Shown here: positions 56,495 through 60,818 of the stretch, in pieces
How positions within the stretch are numbered: the first letter of the stretch is position 1
How the letters are laid out: every line of letters begins with the position of its first letter
DNA from: Mycobacterium szulgai
GTDB taxonomy: Bacteria; Actinomycetota; Actinomycetes; Mycobacteriales; Mycobacteriaceae
Direction: 5' to 3'
DNA length: 60,818 nt
NCBI RefSeq assembly: GCF_002116635.1
Contig: NZ_LQPW01000029.1
Span: forward strand, 1-60,818
The notes under the pieces: generated by a model
Told to the model about the DNA's origin: nothing
The model's input: the letters and a program-made list of their open reading frames with translations, nothing else
The model's database searches: none
Position numbers and translations under genes: made by a program

Positions 56495-57966
56495 GAGCCC
56501 GATACCGATCGAGACGCAGAATCATCCGACGTGAACGAAGCCGGGACCGCGCGCGGTGCCGGGTCACCGGCCAGTGCCAGGATTTCGTCGAAACCCTCCA
56601 GCAGACACCGGGCGAACAATTCATCGTTGCGCACCGAGGCCCGGTCGTAACGGACGGTGACGGTGCAGTAGCCGCCGCGCGAAATCAGCACTACCATCAT
56701 CGCCACCCCGGGAAGTGGTCCAATTCCATACTGGCGCAATATCTTTGCACCCGCGATAAACGTGTCTCCCGGATAGACCGGGACGTTGCTGGCCTGCACG
56801 TCCGAGCCGATCACCGAACCGCTGATACCTTCGAGCACCGCCGTGGGCAAGACGCTCAAAACCGGCGCGATGGAACCGATGACGTTCATGGCGGGCTCGT
56901 CACGCCGCTGCGTCATCTGGGCCCGGATCTTCTTCATCCGGGCCACCGGATCGACGGTGCCAACCGGTGCAGCCAGGTTCACGCCGGTGAACCGATTCCC
57001 GCCGGCGCCGTCCGCGTCAGCGCGCAGGTTCACCGGCACCGCCATCGGCAGCGTGCTGATCGGCACGCCGAGGGCCACGTGGTAACGACGCAGTGCGCCG
57101 CACAGGCCCGCGAGGTAAGCGTCGTTGATCGATCCACCGCCGGCCTTGGCCGCTTTGTGCAGCTCGGAGAGCTTGATGTCGATGGCCTCGGTACGGGTGG
57201 TCAGGCTGCGCCGGCGCAACAGCGGTGAGGGCTCGGCCGCCCGATTCATCACTCGCATGCTCGACAGGGCGTAGCCCACGATTCCCGACACCGTCGCCGC
57301 CGGATCGAAAACCGCGCGTCCGGCTGCTGAAACCGCCCCGGACACCGCCCCCAGGACCCCACCGACGATGGCGATCGGCAGGTGATTAATGCCTTGGCGC
57401 ATAAGGTCATTGGGCGACAGATCCTGCGGAATGGGTTGCGGCGGCGTCGGTCGCGGGGGTGGATCACGCTCCAGGTCGTAGATCTCGGCGAACATCTCCA
57501 CACCGCCGACACCGTCGGTGACGGCGTGGCTCACGTGCAGAAGGGTGGCAGCTTTGCCGTCCGGCAGCCCCTCGACCAAGGTGGCCGTCCAGAGCGGTCG
57601 GGATATGTCCAACGGCGACTGCAGGATCACCTCGGCTAGGTCGAATACTTCGCGCAGCGTGCCGGGTTCGGACACGCGTACCCGGCGAACGTGAAAATCG
57701 AGGTTGAAGTCCGGGTCCACCACCCAGCGCGGCGCCGCGGTCGGCAGCGTCGGCACGACGACCTTCTGGCGCAGCCGCAACACCTTGCGGGAGGCGTTTT
57801 CGAACCGTGTCCGGAAGCGGTCCCAGTCCGGCGTGGAGTCGAGGAGTTCGAGCGCCATGATCCCCGAACGTGTCCGCGGATTCGCCTCGCCGCGATGCAT
57901 CAAATAATCGACCGGGCCAAGTTCGTCGGACAATCCAACGCCCTCGGCAGACTCAGCCATGGTCAT
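56491..57966 (-). CDS. WS/DGAT-family acyltransferase (Rv2484c-like)
   Basis: The protein has 491 residues from ATG 57966, equal to the homologue as I recall it; 57960 is also possible. WS/DGATs make wax esters and triacylglycerol. The catalytic motif reads SHAVTDG instead of HHxxxDG: the first His is Ser, the second (catalytic) His, the Asp and the Gly remain. The C-terminal domain is complete. It is first in the run WS/DGAT-plsC-plsB2 and overlaps plsC by 4 bp, so acylation of glycerol lipids and neutral lipids may be coordinated. Confidence 0.92.
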   Translation of the reverse strand: MTMAESAEGVGLSDELGPVDYLMHRGEANPRTRSGIMALELLDSTPDWDRFRTRFENASRKVLRLRQKVVVPTLPTAAPRWVVDPDFNLDFHVRRVRVSEPGTLREVFDLAEVILQSPLDISRPLWTATLVEGLPDGKAATLLHVSHAVTDGVGGVEMFAEIYDLERDPPPRPTPPQPIPQDLSPNDLMRQGINHLPIAIVGGVLGAVSGAVSAAGRAVFDPAATVSGIVGYALSSMRVMNRAAEPSPLLRRRSLTTRTEAIDIKLSELHKAAKAGGGSINDAYLAGLCGALRRYHVALGVPISTLPMAVPVNLRADADGAGGNRFTGVNLAAPVGTVDPVARMKKIRAQMTQRRDEPAMNVIGSIAPVLSVLPTAVLEGISGSVIGSDVQASNVPVYPGDTFIAGAKILRQYGIGPLPGVAMMVVLISRGGYCTVTVRYDRASVRNDELFARCLLEGFDEILALAGDPAPRAVPASFTSDDSASRSVSGS

Positions 57967-58187
57967 CACCCCGAGCACGACGCGCGAACCCTCTCACCGC
58001 CGATCAAGCCTCCTGACTCAGCCCTGACAACGCAAACGCTCATAGACAATGCCCACCCAACGCTAGTCCGGTTAGCGCGGCGGTGAAAGCCGAGCATGAG
58101 TGAGGATCGACTCAGTGTGGCGACGGCCGCGGGCCTGCTGACCAAAGATGTTGCCGGTCAGTCCAGTTGGGCTGACGCGGAAACGTT

Positions 58188-59435
58188 TTAGCTGGCCGGA
58201 GTCGCCGACAGGGCCAACGATCCCATCAGCGCGCGCCGCCCGTAGACCACACCGAGGAAGTCGGCAACGGCGTTGGCGGCCAGCCGTGAGCGCACGGTGG
58301 GAGTGATGTCGAAAGCGTGGTGGGCGTTGGCCAGCTCGGCGTAGGCCACGGTGGCCGCACCGGCGCCTCGCAGCGCCGCACAGAACGCTCGCGCCTGGCC
58401 GCTGGGAACCAACTGGTCCTTTTCGCCGTGCAGCACGAAGAACGGCGGGGCTTCGCTGTGCGCGTACGAAATCGGCGACGCCGCGGTGAAGCGCTCCGGG
58501 TCGTCGGTGTAGCGGGCCTTCATCACGAACTGCTCGAGGAACGGCAGCATCATCTCGTGCATGTTCTCGAAGTCGGTGAAGTCATAGACACCGTAGTAGG
58601 GCGCGACAGCCTGCACGGTGGTGTCGGCTCGTTCGAAGCCGGGCTGAAACTGTGGATCGTTGGGCGTCAGTGCTGCCAGGGACGCCAGGTGTGCCCCCGC
58701 TGATCCGCCGGTGATCGCGATGAAGTCGGAGTCGCCGCCGTAGTCGCCGATGTTCTCGCGGACCCACGCGATGGCCCTCTTGACGTCGATGATGTGGGCC
58801 GGGAAGGCACAGCGCGGGCTCTTGCTGTAGTTGATCGACACGCAGATCCAGCCGAGTTCCACCATCCGGCTCATCAGCGTGTAGGCCTGGGGACGCTTTC
58901 CGTTGACCGACCATGCGCCGCCTGGGACCTGGATCAGCACCGGCGCACGGCAGCCGGGAGCCAGATCGGGACGCCGCCAGATGTCGAGCAGGTTGGCCTG
59001 ACCACGCGGGCCGTAGGAGATGTCGGAAGTGTGCGCGGCGTAGCGGCGGTGTGGCCCGGACGGCAACAGGCTCCCCCGACGCATGACGGCCGCCGGGTCG
59101 CCGGTCGGGTGACACACGGCGTCGCGGAAATCGGACCCGAACGACTCCTCGAGCGCGGCAGTGAGAGCGTGATCGGCGCGCTGGGCGGCCCAATTGGTGG
59201 CAACCCGGTGCAGCGACGGCGGGGATACCCGGGACAACGCATGGCCGGTCACGACGTGCGGGGGAAATTCCGTCGCCAACCAACCGGCAACCCAACCCAG
59301 GGCGAACGGCGAACCGCGTAGCAGCAGGGCGCCGGCCCGGGCCGTATCTCTGGCGTCGGCCGCCAACTGGGCGCCTTGCCGCAGCGCGTGGGCACCAGCC
59401 CGCGAACACCGCGAAGTCACACTGGCCATGCACAT
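58188..59435 (-). CDS. lipQ: Carboxylesterase, alpha/beta hydrolase (hormone-sensitive lipase-like)
   Basis: LipQ has 415 residues from ATG 59435; the longer GTG 59447 and shorter ATG 59429 are alternatives. The nucleophile is in GGSAGAH. The oxyanion motif normally HGGG or HGGW reads PGGAW. An acid and a His (NAHHAFD) complete the triad. It hydrolyses short acyl esters; the natural substrate is unknown. No clear signal peptide. The tail is variable. Confidence 0.92.
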   Translation of the reverse strand: MCMASVTSRCSRAGAHALRQGAQLAADARDTARAGALLLRGSPFALGWVAGWLATEFPPHVVTGHALSRVSPPSLHRVATNWAAQRADHALTAALEESFGSDFRDAVCHPTGDPAAVMRRGSLLPSGPHRRYAAHTSDISYGPRGQANLLDIWRRPDLAPGCRAPVLIQVPGGAWSVNGKRPQAYTLMSRMVELGWICVSINYSKSPRCAFPAHIIDVKRAIAWVRENIGDYGGDSDFIAITGGSAGAHLASLAALTPNDPQFQPGFERADTTVQAVAPYYGVYDFTDFENMHEMMLPFLEQFVMKARYTDDPERFTAASPISYAHSEAPPFFVLHGEKDQLVPSGQARAFCAALRGAGAATVAYAELANAHHAFDITPTVRSRLAANAVADFLGVVYGRRALMGSLALSATPAS

Positions 59436-59621
59436 AACAAAGCCCACCCCTCGACGTCAGGCACACGCGTCGTTGCGGTTAACGGCCGATTACCGGCCGG
59501 TGTTGTACGTGTGTCGAGGCTCACACCATAACCGATATTTGGCGCAGGGGAAGACTTTTCGTGCCCGCTGTGTCGCGCCAACTGATCTTGAAATGCGGTT
59601 CGATAGACTGACCTGCGCATT

Positions 59622-59695
59622 GCCTCCGTAGCTCAGGTGGATAGAGCAAGGGCCTTCTAATCCCTAGGTCGCACGTTCGAGTCGTGCCGGGGGCA
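59622..59695 (+). tRNA. tRNA-Arg (anticodon TCT), one anticodon-stem mismatch
   Basis: Acceptor GCCTCCG/CGGGGGC (with one G-U pair), D-arm GCTC/GAGC, loop CTTCTAA with anticodon TCT, T-arm GCACG/CGTGC with TTCGAGT, discriminator A. The anticodon stem AGGGC/TCCCT has a C-T mismatch at its innermost pair (59653 and 59661). A short T5 run follows. It should decode AGA. Confidence 0.92.
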
Positions 59696-60143
59696 CAAAC
59701 GCTTTTTGCCTGTTCAGAGCCTTAATTAGTCGACCTTATGGCTTTGCCGTTACGTCCGGTCGCGCCAAAGCCACCTGGGCGGGAAGGGGAGCAAACCAGG
59801 CGCCATTCGTTTGCCGTCAGGAGCAGTCCGAAGGTCTGAAACTGCGGGATTTTCCCGTCCGCCGATGTAGCCACGCTCTGAGTCACTCCCGTGTCATATA
59901 CCGCATCCGCCCCACTGGCCCCGTCTGACCAATTCGGGCTCCGGGATGGACATCACCGGCGAAGGCTCGTTAATTGTCGTTGGTTCATGAGCCGGATTGT
60001 GACCAGGCGCCTAGCGTCCGGATAGTGCCCCACAATCGAATTTGGTAGTCCGTGCCGTTCAGGGAACCAACCAACCGTGTCGCAGTACCTAATTCACCGC
60101 TACCTCAAGCCCCGGACTCCACGCCTGGAGGGCCCAGTGGCGA
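59696..60143. other. Intergenic region between tRNA-Arg and PE_PGRS
   Basis: This 448-bp stretch has no convincing ORF. It starts with a CTTTTTG run after the tRNA, suggesting its terminator. TGGCTTTG (59739-59746) and CAAAGCCA (59766-59773) are inverted with a 19-nt loop. H37Rv has echA14 in this interval; here it is missing and no remnant is clear. Confidence 0.45.
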
Positions 60144-60818
60144 TTAGCCGGGTGCGCCGTTCGCGCCTTGGGTACCTGGGTTGCCGTTGGGGCCTGGCGG
60201 GAGAGGCGGTCCGCCGTTAGCGCTGCCTCCCTTGCCGCCGGCACCAACGGTGCCGGCATCGCCGCCCGTGCCACCCGCACCACCAGCACCCGCCGCGCCA
60301 CCGGTTCCCGTGACACCGCCCAGCAGGCCGCCGCGCCCGCCTGTTCCACCGGGAGCGCCAGCGACACCGCCGGTTCCGCCAGTGCCTCCGTCGCCGGCGT
60401 CACCGCCGGTCCCACCAGCACCGGCGACAGACGTCACCCCATTCACGCCGTTTGCGTTGCCACCCGTGCCGGCGTGGCCGCCCGCCCCGCCGACTCCACC
60501 GAAGCCGCCGACTCCACCGGCCCCGGCGCTGCCACCGTTACCGCCGTTGCCGAACAATCCGACGGCCGCGCCGCCGTTACCGCCCGCTCCGCCGGCCCCG
60601 CCAGTTCCGCCGGTGCCGCCGGTACTACCGGCGCCTCCATCACCGCCCGTTCCGCCGACGGCTTGGATAGAGGGCGAACTGCTGAGGCCGTTGACCGTCG
60701 CGCTGCCCGCGTTACCACCGATACCGCCGCCACCACCGACTGCTCCCGTGCCGCCGGCCCCGCCCGCGCCACCCACGCCGCCCGCGCCGCCGTTGCCGAA
60801 CAGCGTTCCGCCGGTACC
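60144..60818 (-). CDS. PE_PGRS family protein, C-terminal part (start outside the window)
   Basis: About 224 codons are inside the window, all PGRS repeats (GGAGG, GGTGG, GGVGG) ending NGNPGTQGANGAPG. The start and PE domain lie beyond the right edge. It is on the minus strand and ends at TAA 60146-60144. It may correspond to the PE_PGRS near Rv2487c in H37Rv. Confidence 0.85.
   Translation of the reverse strand, partial: GTGGTLFGNGGAGGVGGAGGAGGTGAVGGGGGIGGNAGSATVNGLSSSPSIQAVGGTGGDGGAGSTGGTGGTGGAGGAGGNGGAAVGLFGNGGNGGSAGAGGVGGFGGVGGAGGHAGTGGNANGVNGVTSVAGAGGTGGDAGDGGTGGTGGVAGAPGGTGGRGGLLGGVTGTGGAAGAGGAGGTGGDAGTVGAGGKGGSANGGPPLPPGPNGNPGTQGANGAPG

Noticed and set aside
60144..60818. Short repeated units that look like a CRISPR or minisatellite array
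   Set aside because: They are PGRS Gly-Gly-Ala coding repeats without spacers of constant length; other PE_PGRS genes show the same pattern.

Overview
The window looks like the chromosome of a slow-growing Mycobacterium close to the M. tuberculosis / M. kansasii / M. marinum group. The evidence is high G+C content, three PE_PGRS genes, a PPE gene, a resuscitation-promoting factor, mycothiol-linked genes and a gene order that, from memory, follows H37Rv from about Rv2439c (proB) to Rv2485c (lipQ). Species cannot be named from the sequence alone. No phage, plasmid, CRISPR array or insertion sequence was seen.

Layout. (1) 1-3.9 kb is accessory: a PE_PGRS gene running off the left edge, a SIRT4-like sirtuin, and a cytochrome P450 divergent from a TetR regulator around a compact double palindrome. 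(2) 3.9-17.8 kb is a minus-strand housekeeping block: proB-obg-rpmA-rplU, rne, ndk, a 49-residue lipoprotein, a DUF4233 membrane protein, folC, valS, a bulb-lectin/LysM protein and an enoyl-reductase-like protein. (3) 17.9-24.9 kb holds an FAD monooxygenase, rpfE, about 0.9 kb of AT-richer DNA without convincing genes, mobA, korB, korA and the tail of a deleted MFS transporter. (4) 25-30.5 kb is the proteostasis block (clpX, clpP2, clpP1, tig) with mmuM and tRNA-Pro and tRNA-Gly. (5) 30.5-38.8 kb has lipP, a small Gly/Pro-rich exported protein, the Fpg/Nei glycosylase, rpiB, the DsbA-like mycothiol-dependent oxidoreductase, a complete PE_PGRS gene and pepN. (6) 39-45 kb has a PPE-PPW gene, two small genes tentatively linked to the cytochrome bcc-aa3 supercomplex, an HNH nuclease, glbO, aglA and a thioesterase. 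(7) 45-59.4 kb has the giant NAD-glutamate dehydrogenase, the ABC-F factor EttA, ssbB, a coupled acyltransferase operon (WS/DGAT, plsC, plsB2) and lipQ. It ends with tRNA-Arg and a PE_PGRS gene cut by the right edge.

How genes work together. Many neighbours overlap by ATGA or GTGA (Rv2446c-like/folC/valS, korA/korB, clpP1/clpP2, plsB2/plsC/WS-DGAT, gdh/thioesterase), which implies translational coupling. KorAB and Gdh both act at 2-oxoglutarate. ClpX and ClpP1P2 form one protease, and a ClgR-like box lies before clpP1. The plsC/plsB2/WS-DGAT genes form a glycerolipid acylation unit.

Compared with H37Rv (from memory), the window lacks dctA between rplU and rne, Rv2451/Rv2452c, most of the Rv2456c transporter, the Rv2459 transporter, Rv2472/Rv2473, the IS6110/Rv2481c segment and echA14. 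It adds the sirtuin/P450/TetR genes, the lectin gene, the small lipoprotein, the Gly/Pro-rich exported protein, a PE_PGRS and a PPE gene. I saw no clear defence or biosynthetic system. The most interesting points are the lectin-LysM protein, the rpfE leader with the AT-rich gap behind it, the TetR/P450 operator, the membrane-rich PPE-PPW protein and the histone-like tail of PlsC.
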